The notes beneath the pieces were generated by a model. It worked only from the letters and a program-made list of their open reading frames with translations. It did not search any database and was not told the DNA's origin. Positions 50,174-59,223 of a stretch of 64,000 nucleotides of DNA are shown here, in pieces; positions within the stretch are counted from its first letter, which is position 1, and each line of letters starts with the position of its first letter. The translations under genes were made by a program, and so were the position numbers. The DNA comes from Elusimicrobiota bacterium (GTDB taxonomy: Bacteria > Elusimicrobiota > Elusimicrobia > UBA1565): contig JACPXC010000059.1 in NCBI GenBank assembly GCA_016196755.1, positions 62,001-126,000 of the forward strand. Reading direction: 5' to 3'.

Positions 50174-51158
50174 GGCCCCGTTCTTCAGCATCAACATCCC
50201 GACCCGCAACCGGGCCGGGATGCTGCGCGCGGCGCTCAAGAGCCTGCTCTGGCAGACCTGCGGCGACTTCGAGTGCCGGGTGATGGACGACGGCTCGACG
50301 GACGCCACCCCCGAGGTCTTCAAGGAGTTCTCGGGCGACGCGCGCTTCATCTGGGAGCGCTTCAGCGAGCATAAGGGCGTCACCTTCGGCCGCAACCACG
50401 CGGCCCAACAGGCGCGCGGGCGCTTCATCACCTTCCTCGATGACGACGACATCTGGCTGCCCGAGCGCCTGGCGCGCTTCAAGGCCGAGGCTTTGGCCAA
50501 GCCCGAGGTGGGCTTCTGGTTCTCCAACGCCTACGTCTGGCGCTATGACCGCATCATCGGCCGCCTCTTTACGCCCGGCCGCCCCATCCCCGAGGGCGTG
50601 GTGCCCGGCTACTACGCCATCGGCGACCGCTACCTGCCCTACGTGAGCTCGCACATGGCCATCGCCCGCGCGGCCTTCGAGAAGGTCGGCTACTTCCGTC
50701 CCGAGCTCGACATCATGGTCGACACCGAACTGGCCGTGCGGGTCATGGCCGGGGGCTTCCCGGTCGGCGCCATCCACGAGCCGATGGCGATCCGGCGCCT
50801 GCACGACGCCCAGGTCACCCGCGACCACCAGAAGGCCCTGCGCGAGTGCATGAGGGTGCTCGAGACCGCCGCCGCCCCGCCCGAGGTCGACCGCGCCTAC
50901 CGGAGGGAGCTCACCCTCGACGCCGCGGTCTACACGCTCAAGAACCTGGAGCCCGCGGTCGCCCGGCGGCTTCTGGCCGACTCGAGCATCCCGCGCGACC
51001 TCAAGTACCGCGCGTTGACCTTGGCCAGCTATCTGCCGGTCCCCGCGCTGGCCGCCCTGCGCCGGCTGCGCACCGCCGTCCTGCTGGGCGCGCCCCAGGA
51101 GCCTGAGCGGAAGGCCGAGTTCAAGGCCGTCGAGGACGCCGTCAGGAAGATCCTCTAG
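50166..51158 (+). CDS. GT2 family glycosyltransferase (paralogue of the one at 55036)
   Basis: A 330-residue GT-A enzyme: FSINIPTRNRAGMLR, VMDDGSTDAT and FLDDDDIWLPER at the DXD site. Segments PGRPIPEGVVPGYYAIGD, YLPYVSSHMAIARAAFEKVG and AIRRLHDAQVT recur closely in the protein at 55036. The TTG start at 50166 lies 8 bases inside the methyltransferase gene. Confidence 0.9.
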   Translation: MTEAPFFSINIPTRNRAGMLRAALKSLLWQTCGDFECRVMDDGSTDATPEVFKEFSGDARFIWERFSEHKGVTFGRNHAAQQARGRFITFLDDDDIWLPERLARFKAEALAKPEVGFWFSNAYVWRYDRIIGRLFTPGRPIPEGVVPGYYAIGDRYLPYVSSHMAIARAAFEKVGYFRPELDIMVDTELAVRVMAGGFPVGAIHEPMAIRRLHDAQVTRDHQKALRECMRVLETAAAPPEVDRAYRRELTLDAAVYTLKNLEPAVARRLLADSSIPRDLKYRALTLASYLPVPALAALRRLRTAVLLGAPQEPERKAEFKAVEDAVRKIL

Positions 51159-51186
51159 TTCAACCCCAGGATCGCAGTGTTGCGGT

Positions 51187-52653
51187 TCAGCGCTTTCCGG
51201 CCCGCCCCTTCGTCCACCTCTGAAGTTCCGCGTGCCCCATGAGGAAAGTGAATATGGTGGCCGGGACCTGGAACGCATCCTTCCCCCCGACCTTGACGGG
51301 TCCGAAGTCCGCTGCATTCTTGGTGACTATATAGGAGCGCTCCGGCGGCTTGTCGCCGGCCAACAGTACGCCGAGCCCTTCCTTGGCGCCGACAGCGGGC
51401 GACTGCCGGTATTTGGCCTCGAATGCGAAGCGACCTCCGCTGGGGAACATGAGGAGGAAGTCCACCTCCCGGCCCGTCTTCGGGTCGCGCCAGTATCCGA
51501 ACCGCGGACGCTCAAGGTAGTAGTAGGCGTAGAGGTGCTTGAACACGCAGCCTTCGATGACGTCGCCCAGCTCCTTTTCATTCTCAAAGAGGTTTTCCCC
51601 GCGCAGGATGACGGCATTGCGCAAGGTCGGGTCGGCCACATAGACCTTTGGCCGCGGCTTGAGAGACTTCTTTCCCTCCAAGCTGTACGGCGGCAGCCGA
51701 TAGATGAGGTGTGCGTCCTCAAGGCGGGCCAGATGATTCTCCACCGTCGCGGCGGCGACGCCGAGTTCCTTGGCCAGGTTGTTCTTCTCGACGATCCCGC
51801 CCGAGTTGAAGCATAGGTACACGAAGATCTGGTCGAGCTCTCCCAAACTTCGGGCGCCGTAGAGATGCGCCATGTCGCGCTTGAGGACTTTGTCGACGAC
51901 GTCCTCGCGAATGAGGCGTTGAGCGAGCGGCAGGCTCATGTTCACCGCGGCCGGAAAGCCTCCCTGGAGCAGGTACCGGTTGAACTCGAGATTCAGCTCA
52001 CCGCAGGCGCCCAGGATGTCGCTTCGCGCCTTGGCATCACTCTTGATCAGACGCCCGAGGCTCATATCCTGAGGTAGGGACGGAATCCGGCCATCCCTAA
52101 GCTGCATGTACTCGAAGAACGAGAGCGTCGGCACGTGAACCGAGACCCAGCGGCCGGCGGCGGATTCTGACTGCTCCACCGAACGGAGGAGGACGGCAGC
52201 CGACCCTGTCGCGATGATGCGCACTTTCGGATGCTCTCTGAGCAGCGTCATCAGCCAGCGCGCCCAATTCGCCGTGTAGTGCAGTTCATCGAGAAGAATC
52301 AGCGTTCCTTCGCCGACCGGGGCGATGTTCTTCTCATAAAGGCCTACGATCTCGCGCAGGTTGGCCTGGGTCAGCGTCGGGTCCTCGAAGGTCACATAGA
52401 GGATGCGCTTCGCATCCAACCCGTTTTCGATCGCATCCTCGGCGACCTGGTGCAGTAGGCAGGTCTTACCCACTCGGCGCGCGCCGCTCAGGATGATGGC
52501 GCGCTTCAAGTCGGGCTCCGCCATGAGGCTCTGAATCTCGTAATACGCGAGGCGCCTGAACCTGGGGGCGAAGTCCTCGGGAATTCGTCCAGTCTGCCAC
52601 CAGGTGTTCTGGCGACGCAACACTTCTAGGATTTGGCTCTCGGAGGCGAGCAT
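51187..52653 (-). CDS. AAA+ ATPase with DUF4143 domain
   Basis: A 488-residue protein: Walker A GARRVGKT (residues 57-64), Walker B LILLDELHY (Asp122/Glu123), a winged-helix region with VAAATVENHLARLEDAHLIYR, and a C-terminal DUF4143/nuclease-like domain with GREVDFLLMF and FEAKYR. This D-x-K pattern resembles PD-(D/E)XK folds. The family is widespread, often single-copy and mobile, with no settled function. It is alone on the minus strand between two + operons, and its codon use and upstream DNA are less GC-rich, which suggests horizontal transfer. Confidence 0.9.
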   Translation of the reverse strand: MLASESQILEVLRRQNTWWQTGRIPEDFAPRFRRLAYYEIQSLMAEPDLKRAIILSGARRVGKTCLLHQVAEDAIENGLDAKRILYVTFEDPTLTQANLREIVGLYEKNIAPVGEGTLILLDELHYTANWARWLMTLLREHPKVRIIATGSAAVLLRSVEQSESAAGRWVSVHVPTLSFFEYMQLRDGRIPSLPQDMSLGRLIKSDAKARSDILGACGELNLEFNRYLLQGGFPAAVNMSLPLAQRLIREDVVDKVLKRDMAHLYGARSLGELDQIFVYLCFNSGGIVEKNNLAKELGVAAATVENHLARLEDAHLIYRLPPYSLEGKKSLKPRPKVYVADPTLRNAVILRGENLFENEKELGDVIEGCVFKHLYAYYYLERPRFGYWRDPKTGREVDFLLMFPSGGRFAFEAKYRQSPAVGAKEGLGVLLAGDKPPERSYIVTKNAADFGPVKVGGKDAFQVPATIFTFLMGHAELQRWTKGRAGKR

Positions 52654-52684
52654 AATGTAAGGGTAACATGGATTCCGATTAAAA

Positions 52685-52700
52685 GCAATGTATACATTGC
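52685..52700. promoter_or_regulatory. perfect 16-bp palindrome upstream of the DUF4143 gene
   Basis: GCAATGTATACATTGC lies 32 bases upstream of the ATG at 52653, in an AT-rich stretch (about 52665-52745) that stands out from its surroundings. It overlaps the likely minus-strand promoter (TTGCTT then TACCCT, 17 bases apart), so it could be an operator. Confidence 0.45.
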
Positions 52701-52813
52701 ATTTATACTTTATCCTATTTTTTACTGCGAAATTCGATTTTCTGCGGGCTGGAGTATTACTTGCGAGAGCTTGTTTCCCGCCACCGGCGAAGAGGGGTCA
52801 AGGTCATATGAGG

Positions 52814-52819
52814 TAGAAT
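52814..52819 (+). promoter_or_regulatory. -10 box 7 bases before an ATG (possible leaderless start)
   Basis: TAGAAT ends 7 bases before the ATG at 52827. No ribosome site is present; the nearest GAGG is about 14 bases upstream. The -35 region is not clear. Confidence 0.45.
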
Positions 52820-52826
52820 CCCGCCA

Positions 52827-53960
52827 ATGCGCGTCGCCGTCGAGGCCAGCACGGTTTTCGGCCAGCCCTGCGGGATGCGCACCTACACGCTCGAACTCCT
52901 GCGCGCGCTCTGCGCCCAAAACCCCGCCGACGAGTACCTCTTCTACGCCGCGCGCTGGGCGCCCTTCCCCGCCCCCGAGGCCGCCTGGCCGGGCCCGCGC
53001 CCGGCCAACCTCAAGCTACACCTAAAGAAATTCCCCTATACGCCGATGCTGAGCCTCGAGCACCATCTGCGCGTGCCCGTGGAAGAAGCCCTCCTGCTGC
53101 CCAAGCTCGACGTCTACCACGGCGCCGGACAGTTCCTACCCCGCCTGCGCAAGACGCCTTCCGTCCTGACCCTGCATCACTGGCAGGACCGCCGCTACCA
53201 GCGCGGGTCACTCAACACCTTCTACTACGAGACGGTCTACGAGCAGTCGATCAAGTGGGCCGACCGCATCATCACGGTCTCGAACTTCACCAAGGCCTTC
53301 CTGCTCGAGCGCTTCAAGTTCCCCGAGGAGCGCGTGCGCGTGGTCTACCACGGCATCTTCGACCCGCTGCCCGCGGTGACGCCCGAGGCCGTGGCGGCCC
53401 TGCGCGCCAAGTACGGCCTGCCCGAGCGCTTCGTGCTCTGCCTCTCGCGCCTCAACCGCGGCAAGAACAACCAGCGCCTCATCTCGGCCTTCCGCGGCGT
53501 CGTCGCCAAGGACCCGGACGTGGCCCTGGTCCTGGCCGGGCACTGCGACGAGGACTTCCTGCCCGAGGTCCGCGCCGCGGTGGCCGCGGCGGGCCTCGAG
53601 GGCAAGGTCCTCTTGACCGGCGCGGTGTGGGACGAGGAGGTGGCGGCCTTCTACGCGGCCTGCGACTCCTTCGTCTTCCCCTCCACCTCCGAGGGCTTCG
53701 GCATCCCGGTCATCGAGGCCATGTCGATGGGCAAGCCCGTGTCCGCCTCGACGGCCTGCTCGCTGCCCGAGGTGGTCGGCGACGCCGGCTTGCTCTTCGA
53801 CCCCTTAGACGAGGAGGCCATGACGGCCGCCATGCTCGAGAACCTCGACGACGAGGGCACGCGCCGCCGGCTCGTCGCCCTGGGCTTGGCCCGCGCCGCG
53901 CGCTTTACCTGGACCGAGGCCGCGCGCGCCACGCGCGCGGTCTACGCGGAGCTGGCGTGA
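52827..53960 (+). CDS. GT4 family glycosyltransferase
   Basis: A 377-residue GT-B enzyme. The N-terminal domain has MRVAVEASTVFGQPCGMRTYTLEL. The C-terminal donor domain has FVLCLSRLNRGKNNQRLISAF, VALVLAGHCDED and FVFPSTSEGFGIPVIEAMSMG with the E-x7-E motif. It transfers a sugar from a nucleotide donor with retention. It is the first gene of a five-gene + operon, and its stop overlaps wecB (GTGA). Confidence 0.93.
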   Translation: MRVAVEASTVFGQPCGMRTYTLELLRALCAQNPADEYLFYAARWAPFPAPEAAWPGPRPANLKLHLKKFPYTPMLSLEHHLRVPVEEALLLPKLDVYHGAGQFLPRLRKTPSVLTLHHWQDRRYQRGSLNTFYYETVYEQSIKWADRIITVSNFTKAFLLERFKFPEERVRVVYHGIFDPLPAVTPEAVAALRAKYGLPERFVLCLSRLNRGKNNQRLISAFRGVVAKDPDVALVLAGHCDEDFLPEVRAAVAAAGLEGKVLLTGAVWDEEVAAFYAACDSFVFPSTSEGFGIPVIEAMSMGKPVSASTACSLPEVVGDAGLLFDPLDEEAMTAAMLENLDDEGTRRRLVALGLARAARFTWTEAARATRAVYAELA

Positions 53961-55039
53961 GACCCCTCCTGCTCGTCTGCGGCACGCGGCCCGAGGCCGT
54001 GAAGCTGGCCCCGGTGGCGCGCGCCTTGAGCGCCCGCGGCCTGCCCTGGCGCCTGCTCGCCGCGGGACAGCACGGAGCCCTGCTCGACCGCGCGCTGACG
54101 TCCATGGGCCTGCGCCCGCACCGCCGCCTGCGCCTCATGAGCTCCGGGCAGACGCCCAGCCGCGTCGCCTCCGAGGGCGTGCGCCGCATCGGCGCCGTCA
54201 TCGCGGCCGAGCGCCCGCCTCTCGTCGTCGTGCAGGGCGACACCACGACCGCCGCCGCGGCGGCCTGGGCCGCCTGCTACGCCAAGGTCCCCCTCGCCCA
54301 CGTCGAGGCCGGCCTGCGCACCGGCGACCTCCTGGACCCCCACCCCGAGGAAGTCAACCGGCTCGTCATCGACCGCCTCGCCTCCCTGCACTTGGCTCCC
54401 ACAGAGGAGGGCGCCCGGAACCTGAGCCGAGAGGGGATCGCCGGCGCTGTCGTCACCGGCAACACCGCCGTCGACGCGGCGCGCTGGGCCGCCGGGCGCG
54501 CGGCCGCGGCGCGCCTTGCCGCCCCGACCGTATTGCTCACCCTACACCGGCGCGAGATCCTCGGCCTGCCCCTGACCGCCCTCCTGCGCGCCGTCTCCCG
54601 CGCGCTGACCTCCGCCCCCGGGACCAGGGCCGTCCTGCCCGTCCACCCCAACCCCGCCGTGCGCGCCGCGGTGCGCGCCGCCGAGCGCCTGCCGGGCATC
54701 GACGTCAGGGCGCCGCTCGACTATCTGCCCTGCATCGCCCTGCTGCGCGCTTGCCTGTTCGTCGTCACCGACTCCGGCAGCCTTCAAGAAGAGGCCTCGG
54801 CGCTCGGCAAGGCCGTGGTCGTGGCGCGCGAGAAGACCGAGCGCCCCGAGCTCTTGAAGGCCGGAGGGGCTCTGCTCGGCGGACGCTCGCCCGCCCCCCT
54901 CGAGGCCGCGGTGCGCCGCCTGCTCGGCGACGCGACGCTGCGCCGACGGCTCGAGCGCGCGCCCTGCCCGTTCGGTGACGGCCGCGCGGGCGAGCGCTGT
55001 GCCGCGGCTATCGCGCGTTTTCTGCGAGGAAGGAATTGA
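53957..55039 (+). CDS. wecB: UDP-N-acetylglucosamine 2-epimerase (non-hydrolysing)
   Basis: A 360-residue GT-B-fold epimerase making UDP-ManNAc. Motifs are CGTRPEAVKLAPV, VQGDTTTAAA, HVEAGLRTGD, HPEEVNRLVID, GNTAVDA, VHPNP and TDSGSLQEEASALGK. The GTG at 53957 overlaps the GT4 stop. The open frame extends far upstream, but that part is the shadow of the GT4 gene. UDP-ManNAc would feed ManNAc-type sugars into the surface glycan. No wecC-type dehydrogenase is present. Confidence 0.93.
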   Translation: MRPLLLVCGTRPEAVKLAPVARALSARGLPWRLLAAGQHGALLDRALTSMGLRPHRRLRLMSSGQTPSRVASEGVRRIGAVIAAERPPLVVVQGDTTTAAAAAWAACYAKVPLAHVEAGLRTGDLLDPHPEEVNRLVIDRLASLHLAPTEEGARNLSREGIAGAVVTGNTAVDAARWAAGRAAAARLAAPTVLLTLHRREILGLPLTALLRAVSRALTSAPGTRAVLPVHPNPAVRAAVRAAERLPGIDVRAPLDYLPCIALLRACLFVVTDSGSLQEEASALGKAVVVAREKTERPELLKAGGALLGGRSPAPLEAAVRRLLGDATLRRRLERAPCPFGDGRAGERCAAAIARFLRGRN

Positions 55040-56034
55040 GCGCCCCCCTATTCTCGGTGGTCCTGCCGTCCTACAACCGCGCGAGGCTCCTGCGCACGGC
55101 GCTCAAAACCGTCGACTGGCAGACCGAGCGCGACTTCGAATGCTTCGTGGTCGACGACGGCTCGACGGACGGCACGGCCGAGGTCCTCGCGCGCTACGAG
55201 AGCCGCCCGGGCTTCACGGTCCTGCGCTCGGGCCACAACCAGGGCATGAACGCCTCGCGCAACCTGGCCATCCGGCAGGCCCGGGGGCGCTTCGTCACCT
55301 TCCTCGACTCCGACGACCTCTGGCTCCCCGACCGGCTGGCGGCCTTCCGGCGCCGCGCCGAAGAGGCCCCCGACGCGGGATTTTTTTTCTCAAACGCCTG
55401 GGTCCTGCGCTTCGGCCGGATCCTCGGTACGCTCTTCGACCCGTCCCGCCCCATCCCGGAAGGGCGCGTCCCGGGCTCCTACGCGGTGGGCGACGCCGAG
55501 CTGCCCTATGTGACGACCAACGTCGCCGTGGCGCGCGCGGCCTTCACGGCCCACGGCCTGTTCAAGACCGAGATGCGCACGCTCGACACCGAGCTCTTCG
55601 CGCGCGTCTTGGCCGCGGGGATACCGGTGGCGGTCCTGCGCTCCCCGCTCTCGGTGCGCCGCCTGCACGACGACCAGCTCACCGACCGCTACGAGGAGAA
55701 CTTCCGCGAGTCGATGCTGGCCCTCGACTCCGCGGATGCCGCCCCCAAGGAGCGCGCCGCGCTGCGCCGGCGCACCGCGTCGGAGGTGGGGCTCTACCTG
55801 GTCAAGGCCGGCCGGCCCGCCGAGGCCCGGGCGTTTTTGTCCCGCGAATTGGGGACCGCGGCGCCGCGCTCGCAGGCGTGGCCCTTGACCACCCTGCCGG
55901 CAGGGGCGCTCAAGGCGCTCAAGGCCGCGCGCGCGGCCCTGCTCAAGGCCGGCGCCCATCCGCTCCTGGCCGGGCCCGGGGCCCGCGCGGCCTGGGAACT
56001 CGTCCGTCCGTTGTTAGCCGAGGAGGAATCGTGA
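55036..56034 (+). CDS. GT2 family glycosyltransferase (paralogue of the one at 50166)
   Basis: A 332-residue GT-A enzyme: [25 protein letters not shown] and FLDSDDLWLPDR at the DXD site. PSRPIPEGRVPGSYAVGD and LPYVTTNVAVARAAF match the 50166 protein closely, so the two arose by duplication. Start TTG overlaps the wecB stop; a GTG of the next gene overlaps its own stop. Confidence 0.9.
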   Translation: MSAPLFSVVLPSYNRARLLRTALKTVDWQTERDFECFVVDDGSTDGTAEVLARYESRPGFTVLRSGHNQGMNASRNLAIRQARGRFVTFLDSDDLWLPDRLAAFRRRAEEAPDAGFFFSNAWVLRFGRILGTLFDPSRPIPEGRVPGSYAVGDAELPYVTTNVAVARAAFTAHGLFKTEMRTLDTELFARVLAAGIPVAVLRSPLSVRRLHDDQLTDRYEENFRESMLALDSADAAPKERAALRRRTASEVGLYLVKAGRPAEARAFLSRELGTAAPRSQAWPLTTLPAGALKALKAARAALLKAGAHPLLAGPGARAAWELVRPLLAEEES

Positions 56035-57170
56035 AGATCTTCATCGAGGAGCCGCTCCATGGGTCTGGTCGCGGCGGCGTGACGGTCTACAAGCGCAAGA
56101 TGGCCACGCTCATCTCGGGCATGGACCCCGCCAACGAGTACTTCCTCTTCACCTACTGCTTCCGCAAGCGCCCCGAGGTCTGGGCCCGCATCACCCCGGC
56201 GCAAGGTGCTAAGTATAAGCACGTCCATGCGCGCTGGCCCGAGTCGCTGGTGCGCAAGCTCGAGTGGGGCGCGCGCGTGCCGTTCATCGAGTCCTACCTC
56301 AAGGGCCGCGGCGCCGCGCTCTACCACGCCCACCGCCTGCCGGTGACCAAGAAAGTCCCGCTGGTCACGACGATCTACGACCTCTTCCCGGTCATCCACT
56401 CGAACCTCTCCCCTTGGCTCGGCCGCCTCTTCGAGGAGATCATCCGCCCCGGCCTCTCGCGCTGCGAGCGCATCATGGCGATCTCCACGCACACCAAGCG
56501 CGACATGATCGAGGTCTGGAAGGTCCCCGAGGAGCGCATCGACGTCGTCCTTTGGGGCGTCGACCGCGCGCTGTTCTCCCAGCTCCCGGCCGAGCGCCTG
56601 GCGGCGGTGCGCGCCCAATACAAGCTGCCCGAGCGCTTCCTGCTCATGGTCGGACCCTTCGACGCCTGGAGCGACCCGCGTCCCTCTATCGAAGCCTTCG
56701 CGGCGCTGCCGGCGGCGCTCAAGGACGTCCACCTCGTCATGGCGGGCCCGCGCGGCACCTGCGCCGACGCGGCGCAGAAGCGCGCCGAGGAGCTGGGCCT
56801 GGGCAAGCGGATGCGCTGGCTGGGCTTCGTTCCCCAGCCGGACCTGGCCGGCGTCTACAACCTGGCCCAAGCCCTGCTGTTCCCCTCGCGCTACGAGGGC
56901 TTCGGCCTGCCCGTGCTCGAGGCCATGGCCTGCGGCTCGCCGGTCATCACCTCTACGACGAGTTGCCTGCCCGAGGTGGCCGGCGGGGCGGCGCTCCTTA
57001 GCGACCCCGCCGACGTCGAAGCCCTGCGCGCCGCGATGATGACCGTGCTCGACGACCCGACCGCGCGCGCCGCCCTCAAGGAGAAGGGCCTCAAGCGCGC
57101 CGCCGAGATGACCTGGGAAGCCACCGCGCGCAAGACCTGGGAGATCTACAAGAGCGTGCTGGGCCGCTAG
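56031..57170 (+). CDS. GT4 family glycosyltransferase
   Basis: A 379-residue GT-B enzyme: N-terminal FIEEPLHGSGRGGVTVYKRKMA, then ERFLLMVGPFDAWSDPRPSIEAF, VHLVMAGPRGTCA and LLFPSRYEGFGLPVLEAMACG with the E-x7-E motif. AGGAGGAATC precedes the GTG start, which overlaps the GT2 stop (GTGA). The open frame runs further upstream through the GT2 gene but has shadow composition. Confidence 0.93.
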   Translation: MKIFIEEPLHGSGRGGVTVYKRKMATLISGMDPANEYFLFTYCFRKRPEVWARITPAQGAKYKHVHARWPESLVRKLEWGARVPFIESYLKGRGAALYHAHRLPVTKKVPLVTTIYDLFPVIHSNLSPWLGRLFEEIIRPGLSRCERIMAISTHTKRDMIEVWKVPEERIDVVLWGVDRALFSQLPAERLAAVRAQYKLPERFLLMVGPFDAWSDPRPSIEAFAALPAALKDVHLVMAGPRGTCADAAQKRAEELGLGKRMRWLGFVPQPDLAGVYNLAQALLFPSRYEGFGLPVLEAMACGSPVITSTTSCLPEVAGGAALLSDPADVEALRAAMMTVLDDPTARAALKEKGLKRAAEMTWEATARKTWEIYKSVLGR

Positions 57171-58384
57171 TGAAGGTCTTCCCGCGCCGCGCCGCGGCCG
57201 CGCTGTTTTTGCGCCGCCAGCACCTCGAGCGGCCGCGCGCCGTGCCCTTGAGCGCCCGCGCCCTCTCGCGCTTCGCCGAGGACGCCGGCGGCGTCCAGCT
57301 CGACTCGATCAACGTCGTCGAGCGCGCCCACCGGCTGACCCTGTGGAGCCGCTTCGGCGCCTACGACCGCGCCGCCCTCGACGCCCTGCTCTACGAGCGC
57401 CGTCTGCTCTTCGAGTACTGGGCCCATGCCGCCTGCCTCGTCCCGCGCGCCCACCTGCCGGCCTGGAAGCGCGCCATGCTCGACTACAAGACCAAGCACA
57501 CCGGCTGGTCGGTCTGGCTCAAGAAGCATGGCAGGACCGTAAAGACGGTCGAGGCCGCCGTGCGCGAGAAGGGGCCCATCACCGGCGGGCATTTCGAGCG
57601 CCCGCTGGGTGCCAAGCCCGGCCAGGGCTGGTGGGATTGGAAGCCGGCCACCCATGCCCTGCACTACCTTTGGATGACGGGCCGCATCGGCGTCCACGGG
57701 CGGGTCAACTTTCAGAAGCACTGGGACCTTTCGGAACGGCTGCTGCCCGAGGTCGCCCCGCTATCCTCCGAGGAGTTCCGCCGCTGGCACCTCAGGGCCT
57801 CGTTGCGGGCCATGGGGGCGGCCAGCCAGAAAGACCTTTCGATGTATATGACTTTCCCGAAGCTCCCCCCCGCCGACCGGAAGCGGGCACTGAGCTCCCT
57901 TATAAAGGAGGGCACGGTCGTGGAGATCCGACTGGAAGGGTCCGCAGCGCCCTGGTACGCCCTCAGCGCCGACCTGCTCGAGCTCGAGGCGTTGGCCGCC
58001 GGCGTCACCCACGGCGGCACGACCTTCCTGTCCCCGTTCGACTCCCTGCTCTGGCACCGGGCTCGGGCCATCGAGCTCTTCGGCTTCGACTACAAGATCG
58101 AGGTATACACTCCCGGCCCCAAACGCCGCTACGGCTACTACGTCCTCCCTATCCTCCACGACGGGAAGCTGGTCGGCCGCCTCGACCCCAAGCTCCATCG
58201 CGAGGAAGGGCGGCTCGAGGTACGGCAATACCACCTCGAGAAGGGGACGGATGCCGAGGCCGTGGCCGCCGGCGGCGCGGAGGCCCTGGCCTCCCTGGCG
58301 AGATTTCTCGGCGCCAAGACCGTCGACGTCACCGCGCCCGGCGCCGCCGCCGCCAAGCTGAAGAAACGCAACATCAAGGCCTGA
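57170..58384 (+). CDS. YcaQ/AlkX-like winged-helix DNA glycosylase family protein
   Basis: A 404-residue protein of the HTH_42 family. VQLDSINVVERAHRLTLWSR contains the Q-x-D catalytic signature of YcaQ. Downstream are TFLSPFDSLLWHRARAIELFGFDYKIEVYTP and KRRYGYYVLPIL, also diagnostic. YcaQ/AlkZ enzymes remove DNA interstrand crosslinks and bulky adducts. Its GTG overlaps the GT4 stop by one base, so it shares the glycan operon although its role is DNA repair. Confidence 0.88.
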   Translation: MKVFPRRAAAALFLRRQHLERPRAVPLSARALSRFAEDAGGVQLDSINVVERAHRLTLWSRFGAYDRAALDALLYERRLLFEYWAHAACLVPRAHLPAWKRAMLDYKTKHTGWSVWLKKHGRTVKTVEAAVREKGPITGGHFERPLGAKPGQGWWDWKPATHALHYLWMTGRIGVHGRVNFQKHWDLSERLLPEVAPLSSEEFRRWHLRASLRAMGAASQKDLSMYMTFPKLPPADRKRALSSLIKEGTVVEIRLEGSAAPWYALSADLLELEALAAGVTHGGTTFLSPFDSLLWHRARAIELFGFDYKIEVYTPGPKRRYGYYVLPILHDGKLVGRLDPKLHREEGRLEVRQYHLEKGTDAEAVAAGGAEALASLARFLGAKTVDVTAPGAAAAKLKKRNIKA

Positions 58385-58428
58385 CCCCTTGCGCAACAGA
58401 GGGACGCGCCCTACCCTAATGGCACCCC

Positions 58429-58749
58429 ATGTTCACGCTACTCTCGTGGATCATACAGGCCGTGCTCGGCGGGGTCGTGGCGGTCGGGACGATGCAGCTC
58501 GTCAAGTCCAAGGTGGGCTGGCAGCGCGCGCTGGGCTGGTTCGTCGGCGTGCTGTTCTCCTGGTGGTGCCTCAAGTGCGTGTTCTGGGACATTCGGATGG
58601 TGCTCGCGGGCCAGCTCAGCCAGCTCGTCACGCTTGGAATCCACGGCTGGCTCGGCTCCGCAACCGTCGCCTGCCTGATCAAAGGCGCCCGGGAAGCCTC
58701 GGGAAGCCTGCCCTACAAGCCCGGCCAGCTGCGCAAGCTCAGGGACTGA
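58429..58749 (+). CDS. small membrane protein of unknown function
   Basis: A 106-residue protein. The first 25 residues (FTLLSWIIQAVLGGVVAVGT) and a second segment (ALGWFVGVLFSWWCLKCVFW) are likely membrane helices, and LVTLGIHGWLGSATVACLIK may be a third. No family is recognised. A weak TTGCGC/TACCCT pair (17 bases apart) lies just upstream, with no ribosome site. Its 3' end overlaps the convergent Cys-rich gene by 11 bases. Confidence 0.6.
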   Translation: MFTLLSWIIQAVLGGVVAVGTMQLVKSKVGWQRALGWFVGVLFSWWCLKCVFWDIRMVLAGQLSQLVTLGIHGWLGSATVACLIKGAREASGSLPYKPGQLRKLRD

Positions 58750-59212
58750 CGGCTTTGCTGCAGGCGGGCTCGAGCTCGTCCTTCTGCTCGCTGAGGCATT
58801 TCTTGACGGCCCGGACGCCGCGCACCGAGCGGCATAAGGCGGCGATCTCGTTGTAGCAGGCCTCGGCGACGGCGGCATCGGCGGCCGCCGCGTCTTGGGA
58901 GGCGGCGAGGTCTTCCGCGGCGGCCTTCGCGGCCGCGTCCGCTTGCGCTTTCGCCGCGGCCTCCGCCTTGGCCTGGACCTCGGCCTTGGCCTGGACCACG
59001 GCCTTGGCCTCGGCCTGGGCCTTGGCCTGGGCCGCCGCTTCCGCCTCGGCCTTCGCTGCGGCCTTCGCCGCGTAGAAGCGCCAGCCGCCAAAGCCGGCCA
59101 GGCCCACGACGGCGACGATGACCAGGGGCTTGATGAACTTCTTGGCGCCGCCGCCCGGCGCGGGCGCGGTGATCTTGAGGGGCGCGGTCGGCGTCGGCTG
59201 GTCTTCCGGCAT
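58739..59212 (-). CDS. membrane-anchored Ala/Lys coiled-coil protein with Cys-rich (GLG1-like) repeat
   Basis: A 157-residue protein. A single membrane helix (about 28-44) follows a short N-terminus. Then comes an Ala/Lys/Glu/Gln coiled coil or helix (about 48-110), and at the end one Cys-rich unit with Cys119, Cys127, Cys139 and Cys151 spaced like the GLG1/Cys_rich_FGFR repeat (C, LC, CL, then a final C). Function unknown; the Cys unit would lie outside the cytoplasm. GGAGG lies 6 bases before the ATG. The start is 11 bases after the asnB stop. Confidence 0.75.
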   Translation of the reverse strand: MPEDQPTPTAPLKITAPAPGGGAKKFIKPLVIVAVVGLAGFGGWRFYAAKAAAKAEAEAAAQAKAQAEAKAVVQAKAEVQAKAEAAAKAQADAAAKAAAEDLAASQDAAAADAAVAEACYNEIAALCRSVRGVRAVKKCLSEQKDELEPACSKAVSP

Positions 59213-59223
59213 ATGGGCCTCCG

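Noticed and set aside
48290-50527. A 745-codon minus-strand open frame opposite the oxidoreductase and C-methyltransferase
   Set aside because: The opposite strand encodes enzymes with catalytic motifs; the antisense product is Val/Leu/Gly/Asp-rich with no motif and no ribosome site.
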